Positions 11,510 to 22,788 of a stretch of DNA of 64,000 nt are shown piece by piece. Origin of the DNA: Macrostomum hystrix (taxonomy: Eukaryota > Platyhelminthes > Macrostomidae); the NCBI GenBank assembly GCA_950097015.1, contig CATNEN010000001.1, positions 15,617,001 through 15,681,000 of the forward strand. Reading direction: 5' to 3'. The notes under the pieces are model-generated. The model did not search any database and had not been told where the DNA came from. It worked only from the letters and a program-made list of their open reading frames with translations. Both the position numbers and the translations under genes were made by a program. The stretch's first letter is position 1; each line of letters starts with the position of its first letter.

Positions 11510-12925
11510 TTGCAGGGGTTGAAGCAGGGTCAGGAAGAAGGATGGCATCTAAGGATGTGCGCTGATTATAGCGTTCATGTGAATGCCAAAATCAGGTCGG
11601 AAGACTATCCGATTCCCAGCGTGGAGTGCTTGCTGGCAAAACTGAAGAACGCCAAGAAGTTTGCAAAGGTTGACTTGCGCTCTGCCTACTGGCAGATCGA
11701 GCTGGATGAAGCTGCACAAGATTTGTCGATCATCAACACGTCCAAGGGACTGTTCCGTGTCAAGCGACTTCAGATGGGAATGAAGAATGCATCCTTCATT
11801 TTCCATCGGACAATGGAGAACATTCTGTCAGACATAAGGGGTGTTCTCATCTACCAGGACGACGTTCTGGTCTTCGCCGAGAATGCAGAGTCGCTGCAAA
11901 AGCGACTCCGCGCCGTGAAGACGAGGCTTGTGGAAAAGCATGTCACAATCAACGAGAGCAAGTGCGTTCAAGAGACAGACGAGATCTCATTCCTAGGCTT
12001 TAAGATCTCGGCTGCTGGCATCCAGCCAGACGACAGGCTCGTGGAGAAGATCCGCAGCATTGCCACGCCCAGTGACAAGAAGGAACTCGAGCACTTCATT
12101 GGACTCATCAACTTCTTTGGTAGGCTGATACCAAACTTCTCCGGCAAGGCGAAGCCCCTCAACGACTTGCGGCGCTCTGACGTGCCATTTGCCTGGACTG
12201 AGAGCTGCGAGAATGCGTTTCGTGTCCTAAAAAAGGAAATCGCATCACAGCCAGTTGTTCAGCCCTACTCTCTAGAGAAGGAACTCACCCTCACGACTGA
12301 CGCTTCCAAAGGTGCCCTCGCCGGCGTAGTGACTCAAGAAGGACACCCGGTCATTTACATCTCCAGAAGCCTCTCAAAGGCTGAACAAAACTACTCCAAC
12401 ATCGAGAGGGAGGCACTGGCAGTCTTTTGGGCAGTCAGTCGCCTCAAGCACTACCTTCTTGGCCGACACTTCAACATTCAGACGGATCACCAACCCCTCA
12501 TTCGCCTGCTGGGTACATCTGGTGGCATCCCGCTCAGCACATCCACACGCATCTCACGATGGGCCCTGGCAATGATGCACTTTGATTACGCTATTCGCTA
12601 CATCCCAGGCAAGGACATCCCGCACGCCGACGCGCTTTCTCGCTTGCGCTTCACAGATTCAACTACCGATTCAAAGGTGTCCAGTGCGATCAACTGCGTG
12701 GCATTCGAGTCCCCTGTCATTGCTCGTCATCGACTCGCATCTGAGATGGATGCGGACATCTTCATCCAAAAGATCATTCAACGCGTTCGCTCTGGTGACT
12801 GGAGTCGATGCTCACAAGCTGAGAAACTGTTTCAGAATGTCTCAGAGATGCTCACACTTGAGGATGGCCTGCTGTTCAGAGGGCGCCAAGTCTTCATGCC
12901 GCCTCGACTCAGAAGAGGGTCCTGA
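11510..12925 (+). pseudogene. Ty3/gypsy Pol fragment: reverse transcriptase and RNase H
   Basis: A continuous 471-codon frame encodes a gypsy-type Pol segment. It starts inside RT with MCADYSVHVNAKIRSEDYPI (the C-x-D-Y-R-x-L-N region with Ser for the usual Arg), then FAKVDLRSAYWQIELDE, and the catalytic box is YQDD. FLGF and the FSGKAKPLNDLRR thumb/connection follow, then RNase H with LTTDASKGALAGVV, IEREALAVFWAV and TDHQPL, ending with the HADALSR motif typical of gypsy. The frame stops at 12925 just after GLLFRGRQVFMPP, before the integrase HHCC finger. There is no Gag, protease or integrase in frame and no LTR that I can see, so it is a truncated copy even though the open frame is intact. 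It is on the opposite strand to the Gag/protease debris at 2-4.5 kb. Confidence 0.9.
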
Positions 12926-13620
12926 GTCGGGGTCCGGGGGGGAGTCCGGTTCCGAAGGGTGGGTCCAAGGTTCCGTCGGGAAGGTTCTAGAGGGAGCAGC
13001 GCAGCGCGCTTGCTTAAATAGTCCTGCAGCACGCCAACCTCGACATCCATCAAAATAACCCACATTCGCGCCAGCCTGTCAACAGGGAATTGAAGCGGCG
13101 ATGGGCCGCCCCGATTACCCAATGAACCGACGGCGGGAAACGACAGATGCTCCCCGAGAGCAGCCACCGGCAGACGGCCAATGATTGTTACTCCGCCGGG
13201 ACAATGGGAAGCGCAGGCGCCGACCTGCCTACAGTGACATTTACATGTATCTAAGAGAGGAGGTCATAAAGTCGAGCTGGGCTCGAATACTGTAAAGAAG
13301 TGGGGACATGAAGAATTAATGATCACTCATAATGCCCGAGTGATTCCCAATATCTGATCGCGGTTTGGAGGAGAATTATGACCTAAACTACTCATACAAT
13401 AAAAGCTATGGCCGCGATCAGTCATTCCTACAGGGGTCTAGACAGTTCCAGGGAGATGGGATTCAACGGCTACTTAATTCACCGCCGCCCAAAACCCGGC
13501 CCTAAGATTAATGATCTTGTTTGCGGCCAGCTGCTATGTGGGTCGCAATTATTAGATACTTAAAAATTTGAAAAATTATGCTGGCTCACATTCCCACTCG
13601 ATTCCCGCAGCACACTCCAC
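12926..13620. other. GC-rich junction then unassigned sequence
   Basis: Immediately after the gypsy fragment is a GC-rich, G-run-containing stretch (to about 13200) with no continuous integrase reading, followed by ordinary sequence. No LTR or gene was recognised. Confidence 0.4.
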
Positions 13621-13624
13621 ATCA

Positions 13625-13805
13625 AAATACTAATTGCAGGTCCTATTATATATACAAATACTAATTGCAGGGCCTATTATATATACAAATACTAATTGAA
13701 GGGCCTATTATATATACAAATACTAATTGAAGGGCCTATTATATATACAAATACTAATTGAAGGGCCTATTATATATACAAATACTAATTGAAGAGCCTA
13801 TTATT
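13625..13805. repeat. Tandem repeat, 31-bp unit, about 6 copies
   Basis: The unit acaaatactaattgaaggg plus cctattatatat repeats head to tail with few substitutions (early copies have gcaggg in place of gaaggg). Confidence 0.9.
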
Positions 13806-13874
13806 TTAACACAGCTTGTGATGCATATTTATGAACAGATACTTACATGGCCTTTTTAAAATACATAGCCTTTT

Positions 13875-14300
13875 TCTTATTTGCAGCGCAACAGGCAGCT
13901 CAGCAGCAGCATCAGCAGCATCAGCAGAATCAGAAGCAACAGCCAGCAGACAGCAGACAGCCCCCGTCCGCCTGTGCCCACTTCGAGGTGAGATAAATAT
14001 TTAATTGTGCAGCTGAATAGCATTATAGTTAGCCTCTGCAAATATATTCGAGTAGACTTTAGCTTAGAAATTATATTCTAATTGCTTTTTTCCATGCTCA
14101 TCCTCAACTCAGTGCAGCTGTACCGGCCTCAGCAGAAGCAGCAGTAGCAGCAGAAGTAGCAGAAGCAGCAGTAGCATCAGAAGCAGCAGCAGCCAGCCCC
14201 GTCCGCCTGTGCCCACTTCGAGGTGAGATAAATATTCAATTGTACAGCTGGATAGCATTAGTTAGCCTCTGCGAAATATAATCGAGTAGCCTTTAGCGTA
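13875..14300 (+). repeat. Tandemly duplicated CAG-rich exon-like segment
   Basis: Two copies (about 13875-14050 and 14110-14290) share a CAG/CAT/GAA-rich core, the phrase cccgtccgcctgtgcccact with tcgag, then GTGAGATAAATATT and a further shared 45-bp tail. The shared edge of each GC-rich core is a good 5' splice-site consensus (G|GTGAGA), so each copy may be a duplicated low-complexity exon. No complete gene can be assembled around them. Confidence 0.6.
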
Positions 14301-15530
14301 GAAAATATTCGAATTGCCTTTCCGTGTTTATTTGCTTGTCGTCGCTGCCGCCGCCAGTCAAAGTTAAATCAAATTAATGAATGTCATAAGACACAGAGTC
14401 TATGTCAATCAGTGTCAATCAGTCAGTCAATCGATCTCGAACGAAATAATACATCAGTATACTGTACACTGCTGCTGCTCTAATGCAATATCAATAACGA
14501 GAGAAAAAGAGTGCTTGCGAGCAAAGACGTAGAGGAAGCGCGGTCTTCCCAGTTCTAAAAATAGCTGCAGAGCTAGCGCGTGAATTTAAATACACTGTTT
14601 ACGTTGTTATAACGAGAGAAGATGAAAGCGATTTTAGGAAGGCCTTTATGTTCATTTTTTGTCTTAATCTGACTTCCGAATAAATAAATCTAAATAGTTA
14701 GCTAAATGGAGCAGAACTGAACTGCTGCGCACTGAAATATAAGCGCTATACGAAAATTGCTATGTTTGCGTTTCAATGAGGCCCAAATGGCTCTCCGAAA
14801 AGACCGAATAATGAGTCGAAAAAAGCTGGGCAAAAATCTGAAAATTAGGAAAGTATATGAACATATTATTCCTACATAGTAATTTGCTGAAAAACCACAA
14901 ATCGAATATTTTGCTGTATATTTTCTTGAAAAAAAAGTAGACAAAAAATTATATACAGCTTAGGGAATTGGAAAAAATGGATAAAAGGAGCGCATATCAT
15001 TTTGACTGCAATGTGCCTTTAATTCATTCCACGCTGTCTAAAAGAGCGAATCTGATTTAGACAAAATATACAATAAATGTACATAAAAATTAAAACGCTG
15101 TTAAAAAGGACGCCAACAGCTAAAAAATGCATCGCATAATAGTGGCACATATAGTGGCTAAATATGGCAACATTGAACTGTAAAACAAACGAACAACTGT
15201 CTATGCAATCTAACATCACCACCATAAGCACACCTAAAGGATATTGGGTTAATTTTTTCATTGCGGAAGAAGTATCAAATTGATTTTGGTGTCTTTTTGG
15301 ACTTATTTCATTAAAACAATAACAAATGACCATGAAGAAATAAAGAAATAAACCCAAGCAGAAATCGCCTAATTAGGTTGATAGGATTACAGAAAGCAAA
15401 TACGAAACTGATTAATTGTTGCAAGAACTTAAGCAGCCTTGTGATTATTAATTATGGGTACAACGAAATATTCGCCTTTAAGTGGGACCTAAATGCAAGG
15501 CTGCAATGGCCTTCCGGAAACGATAGTTCT
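14300..15530. other. No recognisable gene
   Basis: AT-rich DNA with only short hydrophobic or shadow frames. No supported feature. Confidence 0.5.
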
Positions 15531-15536
15531 TGAAAG

Positions 15537-17242
15537 CTAATAAAAGCCTATTTTTAGAGAAGATAAATCATATGGAACAGAATAAATATTACGCATAAAA
15601 TTAAAAGCAGTGCCTCTGACAATACCATTATCGTAGCTTTTGATTTTCACAACCGTACCATCACTTAACAAAGCGCAATCGTTTGGCGATTTTGAAGAAA
15701 AGGAAACAACAGGTTCGCTGCGCTTATTAATATTGACACTTTGCATGCTACATAACTGATTGGCAGTCCTCTTAAACGTATGACTCCCACCCGTATTTCG
15801 CCTTTTAAGGATCCCTAAAAAATTTTAAACGGGAATGAAGAAAAAGCATCAAAACTTCGTAACTGCTTAACGTACTCCAACAAATGCAATAAGCAATGAA
15901 CATTTTATGATACAGCATGCGCGCCATAAAGCGAGGGAAAGTCGCGCACAAAAATTCGCAGACACGTTTCAGCAGCCTCGTTGTGTATTGACAGATTATC
16001 AGTGCAAAAGCAATAAATAGCAAAGTGGAGATGCAAAAAGTGATTGAAGTACTGCATTGGGAGCGCACGACTAAAAATATGTGATCCGGCATACCGCAAT
16101 AGGGTTCGAAATTCGACAGCTTTAAAATTGCGTATTTCAGAGAATGAGCGCAGCTTCCGGGTGAATGTAGAAGGCAGATACTTAAAAAATTCAATCATTA
16201 GTAAAGAAAGTGCATCAATCTGAGTCTGGGCAAGACGGCAGGCAAGATGCCTTCCTTTCTCAGGTAGAAAAAAGAAAGTAAATTTTGCGCATTACACCAA
16301 GAAGCACAAGGTGCATGTATTCGGGGGGGACTTGATCTCAGGGGCACAACGGAGAGATGCTAATCTGATTGTTTTCTTTGTTCATCGCATAAGAAGTATC
16401 TGAACGCAGATGTGTGCCCTTAGGTCCAACAAAGTCAACACGCTTGAGGAGATATTCCCCTTTCTGTTGGCAATACCCACATCCAAAGTAGCCCGTGTGG
16501 GACTTAATACACTGCAGAAAAGCTCATGCAGAAGCATCACAAACAAAGATTACCTTTGTCAAACGACAGCTAGAGTTTTGCAGAACAAATAATTCCTGCC
16601 TTTGAAGGTCCGCAATCATTTTTAACACAGGCGCCATCAATTTGTGAAGATCAATCTTTCCAACTCCAGCGTAAAGCCCCAAAGGAAAAGGTCCCATGTT
16701 GTTGGTCAAGACTAGTACTGACCATAGACCATAACTTGAACCAGAAAAAAAGCGGTAGGCCATCTACGTTAATTGATAGGGCTAGTAAAATTCTCCTTTT
16801 TCTAGTAGTATCACCTCCTGGAGAGAAAAATGAGCATAGCTGGAGTAGCTTACTTGGACATCCCGTACCGCATTTTTAGGTGTCTCATGCATCGTTCGAA
16901 GGATGTGGATACTCTGTGGGCAGTGTATTCCATGCTTCCGGAGAATTGTAAGCAGCACGCATTTTTTTCGCGCGGCACATTGCAAGCCAAGAAAAAGCAG
17001 TACAGGTCATTCGCCAACGAAGGATTTGTCGCAGGAGTTTATGGAACCAAGTCCTCTATAAACTCTAGGACACCAACATCACTTGCATTGTCAAAAATTA
17101 CCTCATGTTCTGCTTCGTCACTGCTCGACTCAGCAGCAGAATCACACATCAGCGTGTCGATCGGAGGGCCGCCCAGCTCCGAAGCAGCCTCATACAGAGA
17201 CAGTATGAGACTATTATACATTTCGAATATGTTATTTAACAT
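15537..17242 (-). pseudogene. EnSpm/CACTA-type transposase, copy B
   Basis: This is a second, diverged member of the family seen at 9-10.9 kb. From right to left: an acidic N-terminal segment near 17242-17040; LALSINVDGLPLFF near 16770 followed in another frame by NNMGPFPLGLYAGVGKIDLH; PEYMHLVLLGVMRKIYFLFS near 16320-16265; then FKAVEFRTLLRYAGSHIFS and FLHLHFAIYCFCTDNLS at 16140-15990 with DFPSLYGAHAV; and a C-terminal CALLSDGTVVKIKSYDNG piece ending at 15537. Frame changes occur at about 16745, 15930 and 15800, so it is non-functional unless several are missed introns. The DUF4806 gene upstream (17.97-19.26 kb) is on the same strand and is a usual partner of such elements. Confidence 0.7.
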
Positions 17243-17964
17243 TCTGAAATTTGAATCGGCTTGTGAAATGAAACTATTGATTTACTGAAGATCTCAGACT
17301 ATTATAGGCATAGGAGAACCTAGAAATCTCATTCTTACACTCAACAATTAAATTATTGACTATAAACGTAAAACGAAAAAACAAAAAAAACTAAAACCAT
17401 TAAAACTGACTTAGCTTGTTAGCTCGCACAAATCACAAGCTACTAACATTAATTAAGAAATGCAAAGAAACAATAAGTAGAAACAACAGTATAGAAATAT
17501 TTATACGAAAACTGTCTGGTTGTTGGCATACCATTGCTTCACACAATTACAACATTGGTTATTTTAGTACTTTGACGAAGGCAAAAATGCAATATTTGAA
17601 GGTCCTTGGCTTTTAGAATTTACTTATAGTTTTTAGTTAGCAGAAGGCCACATGGCCAGGAACTGCATTTTTAAATTAATTTTTGAATACTTCATTTTTT
17701 ATAGCATTCTAACTGCCAAGGGAAATTGCTTGTGAAAAACTTGTAAAAACATGTAGAAAAAGCAGACGACAGAAAATGGAATTATGCAAAATGAAGGCTG
17801 ACTAAACTAAACTAGTTTAGTGCATATTAAAAAGGCATGAATCTTGTCAAATGTCAGTAAAAGAGCAAACAATCCGTAAAAATCAACCTTGCTGTTGCTG
17901 TCAGTAAAATATAAATGTTTAGAACTATATGAAAAACTTGTCACAAATCAGAGATGCAAAGATA

Positions 17965-19255
17965 TCAGGAAACTTCCTTTAAAGCCAGACGTTTTGCTAT
18001 TTGATAGACAGCAGTCCTTATGACTGAGCCACCAACAGTAGCCAAGAGAGCAACATACAACAACATCTCGTATAATTGAGAATTAACAAAGTAAATTAAA
18101 ATATTTACTTGAAAAATGTTAAAATAAGACAATTAAAATCTAACTTACTGCAACTTGATTCTGACTAGCATTCTTTGATACTTCACTTTCTAAAGTCTCG
18201 AATTCTTCTTGACTAGATACTGGAATAAGACGACCTATGGATACAACTGCAGATAATTCTGCAGAACCAGCCTCAGTGTACAAATTTGGAGCCTTTGGTG
18301 ACTGAGTGACTAGTTGGTTCACATGCTTGTACATTGCATTCTGAGTGATAGTCAACACATTTAGCTTGTTAAGCAAAGCTGTAAGCAACTTTGTATTGTT
18401 GACATTGAAGCCCTTCTGGCTTGCTGGAGCTAAAAACTATCATTAGCTCTTGATTGACTATTTTGCTCAGCATTAGCTTCACCATATTGGACATCACTTG
18501 AAGCATGGCTCCATTGCCTGAGGCAATGGGCTAGAATTGGCAGCAAGGGCATTTGAGCTCTGATGGTGTTGAAACTCTGGAATTGAAGACTGGTTGCCAT
18601 TTATTCCAACTAGGACTTGCTGTTGTTCCAAACTCTTCTTTGACTTTGGTGTCACACTTAGAATAGATTCTGTAACAATTTTTTATGCAGACTCATCTAT
18701 ATCAATAGAATGGTCTATAGCACTAGTTGCATGAGCTTGAGTTAAAGCTTTTGCTAATGTCTGTGGAACATGTTTTAGAGGTGGCAACGCAATGCTTTCC
18801 TTCTCTATGCTAAAACTAGAAGTACTCCTAGGTTCATTCCCAGAAAGCTCATTTTGAAAACTCCTATTATCATCAGATTCAGGTTTCAGATGCACCAAAC
18901 CTGATTGATTTTATTGGCTTAAACCGAGCTCGTCCAGTAGAAAGAAACAATGAAATTTCTTTAAAAGATCATAGTAAGACTTTTGTCTAAAATGAATTAG
19001 TTCAAAGCAATATTGGGCTGTAAATTACAGTGCCTCAACTGTAGGACCAAGTTGAATCACAATTGCAGAATGCTCTTTTAGATTAAATTCAGACGAACTT
19101 AGTAAGCAAATCTGAGTCCTTCGAAACTCCTCATTTGAAACCAATACATTGATCAAACTTTCATCAAAATTTGTATTTTCAATAGCAATAGTCATCACAC
19201 TATTAAATTCTTTGAAATATATAAGTGCATACTTGCACTCAATGAAAGGAAGCAT
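17965..19255 (-). CDS. DUF4806-family transposon partner protein (spliced, partial model)
   Basis: On the minus strand the N-terminus (19255-19025) begins MLPFIECKYALIYFKEFNSV, like the first strand of DUF4806 proteins. A Ser/Thr/Pro-rich middle follows (18898-18683). Near 18388-18140 is LIPVSSQEEFETLESEVSKN (start of the DUF4806 domain), and after an intron at about 18140-18085 the domain continues with LYEMLLYVALLATVGGSVIR and TAVYQIAKRLALKEVS before a stop. The G-G-x-x-I-R-x-A-x-x-x-I-x-x-R-L pattern is characteristic. In invertebrates these proteins commonly occur beside EnSpm/CACTA-like transposases; their biochemical role is not known to me. Exon joins between the three blocks were not all resolved. 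Confidence 0.6.
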
Positions 19256-19264
19256 CTGCCCGGT

Positions 19265-19640
19265 TTAAAAGTCATCGTCCGCCGGACGTCTTTCGGACCC
19301 CTACGGTCCCATTTTGGCCTTCGTCAGCTCAGCTAAAAAATCGAGTTAGCTGCTGAAAACGTCTTAAGAGGCCTTGATTTCAGTTATAAATGCATTTAAA
19401 AGATGAAAAAAATTGTACTTCGTATAGTCCGATTTCAGTCTGCATAAGGCCGACGCGTCCGCGGTCCGTTTTGAGTCCTCAATAGGGCGACGAGGAGGAC
19501 GATGTTCCATAAAAAATTACTTGAGTTAGCTGCTAAAAACGCCTTAAGAGGCTTTATTTTCAGCTACTTCTACATTTAAAAGATGAAAAATGGTGTAATT
19601 ATAACAGTCCGATTCCAGTCCGCAAAGGTCCTTTTTTGAT
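19265..19640. repeat. Duplicated subterminal repeats at the element B edge
   Basis: Two diverged copies of about 180-200 bp share gagttagctgctgaaaacg, cttaagaggc, catttaaaagatgaaaaa and agtccgatt(t/c)cagtc(c/t)gc. GTCCGxxxxGGAC-like and TCCGATTCCAGTCCG motifs recur, and a further TCCGTTTTCCGTCCGATTTG piece is at about 20045. Short repeated subterminal motifs are typical of EnSpm/CACTA ends, so this may be the 5' end region of element B. Confidence 0.45.
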
Positions 19641-21175
19641 CTACTGTACAGAACCTAACATGCTTGAAATACTACTCGTATTTAAACGTTAGTAGTGCAG
19701 CAAGTTAAATGTTCGGTTTGTATAATCGAATATTTAGTTTTGAGATATAAATTATTTACAATACATATCCTTACTGTTTTAATGATCAGTGAGAGCTGGA
19801 AAAAAATTTGTGTGCACATTCAGTTAAACAATTTACGAGTATATAGTGGAATCATCAAAATATTCTGAGCGTGTATACAATGCGATCTTCTGGTCGGCCA
19901 TGCATATTCCAGATGTCTGCAGTAAACCGCTCAATAGCCGAATAAAATTATTGATACTGCGGCAACTGCTTTAATTGAATTACATCTTGAATAGCTATGT
20001 ATTTAGGAGTATATAGAATAGGTTGAAATCGCATAATTGAGATGGTCCGTTTTCCGTCCGATTTGAGTCCGTAAAAAGGCGACGTGAATGTAAAATTTAA
20101 CAACACATGTATTTTGACCGCAGGCAATAAAAAGCTTTGTCTCAGAAGAAGCCAGTTACACTAAGCTTAATAAGAAGTCAGAATCAATTTTTTAGTTTCA
20201 AATTGCAGCTTAAAAACGTAAGAATGGCCTGAGCAAAGTTTTTGAAAGCGCATGCACTGCAAACTTTCACTTTGATCTGACGGGATCCTCAATTAATTAG
20301 CTATTATGTACGTGAGAATTCTCGATTAGATCAAAGAATTTCCAAAAACTATTCACAGTAAGACAATAAAATTCATTAGACAAGACAAAGTGAATATAAA
20401 CACTGATATGAAACTCGCCATCACTTTGTGGTTTATCTATAATATTAAGTGAAAGTCTATTTGATCAGCAATGTCAGTGTAGCTTAGTTAGGATATATTA
20501 TGAAGCTACAGGAATATTTTTACAAAAAAGAGTGTTATTTTAAAGCGCATAGTGTATATTTACTTTTATTTAGAAAAATACATATTTTTGCAACATATTA
20601 TAATGAATTGTACCATGTGAGGCTTAAATGTCTATATATTATATAGCTAGGTTACAATTCCTATTTTCTGCTCTAGATACTTCAAGTCTAACTTCTGTTT
20701 ATTCTGGGGCTTTCACAAGTGGCTATTTTATTGAAACAGTGAAAGAAAGAAACTGCATGCTATATAGCTATGATATGAGAACTAATTGTCATGAAAAAAT
20801 GTATTATTACTTATTACTATTAGCTGGTTTAGGTATGTGGCATGCAGTTTTGGTCATGCTTAGGCATTGAGAACAGCAAAGATCTGTCAGTTAACAGTGA
20901 GCAAGTCATGCTGATCATGCCTTTCATAATCTTGGATGGCAGCAGCATTCAGGCTAGCTCTTGTTGGCCAAGCACCAGATACAGTAGAAGTTCCAGTAAG
21001 CTCTCGTACATGCAGATCGAGAATCTTGCCATTCCTTAACCTGTTTGAAAAAGATAAGGTGGTTAAGAGAGTTGTTGGTTAGCTTGTTAGTTTTAGATGT
21101 ATTAAACAGAGCCGAAAAATAAATAACATAATAACATATATTATATATAGGCTAAGTAATTAATATAACTTATAC
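19640..21175. other. No recognisable gene
   Basis: AT-rich sequence with short open frames only, apart from the isolated subterminal-like motif near 20045. Confidence 0.5.
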
Positions 21176-21177
21176 CT

Positions 21178-21345
21178 ATCCGGCCAATTGTGCAGTATGG
21201 TCAACACCACAGCCACAGCTATTGTGCAGCATACGCTCGTATCTAAAGGCTGCACATGGCTGTTCAGTCCATGGACTTAGGGATGCCAGACCCACCTTCA
21301 GTTCCCCTAGTTAGTATTGGTACCCATTTTACAGCTGGGTTGTAG
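21178..21345 (-). mobile_element. tRNA-derived SINE, family A copy 2 (partial)
   Basis: Shares the family body with the 10012-10257 copy (CAGTCCATGGACT segment, GGTACCxATTTTACAGCTGGGT segment, GCAGC/TGTGGCTGTGxTG segment) in reverse orientation. The tRNA-like promoter end is missing or replaced by the next SINE. Confidence 0.65.
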
Positions 21346-21364
21346 CTTGTAGCCAGCAGTTAGA

Positions 21365-21670
21365 GCGTCGGACTCGCATCTTGAAGCTTGATGGTTCGAT
21401 TCCTGACTCCTATTTCAATTTGTGTGTCTAAGAAAGGCACTTAACTCTGAATTGCTTCAGTTCACCTAGCTAGCTATTAAATGGATGGGTACCAGTATTA
21501 GCTGTGGTAACTTATGGTGGGTGTAGCCTCCCCCCAGTCCATGGACTGTTCTGGCTGTAGTCCATAGCCGTACGCAGTCTTCAGATGCGCTGCAAAATAG
21601 TTGCAGCTGTGCTGTCGGCTCCACATGTGGCCCAATAGAGACAGGTGTAATTAGTTATTGCATTATTATT
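21365..21670 (+). mobile_element. tRNA-derived SINE, family A copy 3 (near full length)
   Basis: It starts with a tRNA-like head: TAGCCAGCAGTTAGAGCG resembles an A box, CTCGCAT would be an anticodon loop, and GGTTCGATTCC is a perfect pol III B box. The SINE body follows (aggcacttaactctgaattg, cttcagttcacc, the CAGTCCATGGACTG palindrome, cagatgcgctgc) and ends in a TTATTGCATTATTATTAC tail. It is the best template for the family in the window. Confidence 0.75.
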
Positions 21671-21676
21671 ACTTTT

Positions 21677-21765
21677 ATAACTGGGTGAACTGAAGCAAAT
21701 AAGTTAAGCGTCTTGCCAAAGGGCATAAATTGTACTAGTAGAGTTGGGAATCAAACCCCCCACCC
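21677..21765 (-). mobile_element. SINE family A copy 4 (fragment)
   Basis: Reverse-orientation fragment covering the gggtgaactgaagca to ggaatcaaac part of the family. Confidence 0.55.
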
Positions 21766-22106
21766 TAATTCCCCCTGCCTCATCTCTCCCATGTCTAATC
21801 CCTCCCCTTTCTCAGATTCCTACAGATAAAACGGCCGTCGTCTTTTAGGTTCTGTACGTGGCCCACAGGCTAATAAGTTTGCTGACCCCTAGCTGCTAAA
21901 TACCATTGAACCAGACCAAATAACTCATCTATACACTGGGATCACTGGCTATGGTAGGACCAAATACTAGATACCAGTACAAGTAACTTTACTTGCCTTA
22001 ACTTGCTGCTGTTTCAAGATCTACTACACCTCCATCTCCAAAGTTATCAGAGCTACTAATCAATGAAGAAAAGTGATTTGAACCAACCTTGTACATGGAT
22101 GCAAGT

Positions 22107-22345
22107 GACTAATAATTGATTACACCAATCGGGCCAGATGTGCAGCCGACAGCACAGCCGCAGCTATTGCACGGCGCATCTGAAGACTGCGTACAGCTGT
22201 ACAGTCGTCCATGGTCTGGGGGGACGCCACACCCACTTTCAATTATCCCAGCGAATGCTGGTACCATTTAACAGCTGGTGAACTGAAGCAATGCAGAGTT
22301 AAATTAGTGTCTTGCTAAAGGACACAAATTGTCTCACATGAATGC
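22107..22345 (-). mobile_element. SINE family A copy 5
   Basis: Reverse-orientation copy closely matching copy 1: taattgattacacc edge, gcgcatctgaagactgcgta, ggggggacgcc, ggtaccatttaacagctgg and the tcttgctaaaggacacaaat segment. Confidence 0.7.
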
Positions 22346-22788
22346 AGCAGACCAAATAACACTAGCTAGTACCAACAGCTGTCAATAGCTAGTGAATGGC
22401 TATAATTTTTATGACACTTTAGGGTTTAGGGTCTGAAATTCAAAAGTAGTCTATGTTTAGTAAGCTTTTGAGTTCAAAAATGCATGCATTGCACCTTTTT
22501 AGACAAACTGAACCTGTACACATTTATAATCCAAACCAATGGCTCAAAAAGCTAGTAGCTATCAATTGTGGGTTAGGTTTCAAGTATTCACAAAAGGATC
22601 ATGATTAGTCAAGTACTTACAATGTGACCAGTTCTCAGATGCACTGATGTAAGGAAAGCAGTTGCTAGGCAGTACTGCCTTAAGCCAGTCAAGCTTTCAA
22701 GCCACCATTCCAGCTAGTGTGATAAGTACCTGTTCAATAATGTTGAATATGTTAATAGCTGAAAAACTTATTATTTTTAGCCATTTAA

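Noticed and set aside
12926-13250. Integrase continuation of the gypsy fragment
   Set aside because: No HHCC finger or D,D-35-E motif in any frame; the sequence changes character right after RNase H.
14702-15357. Two small hydrophobic minus-strand frames as membrane proteins
   Set aside because: AT-rich composition gives hydrophobic translations; no start context, splice or family support.
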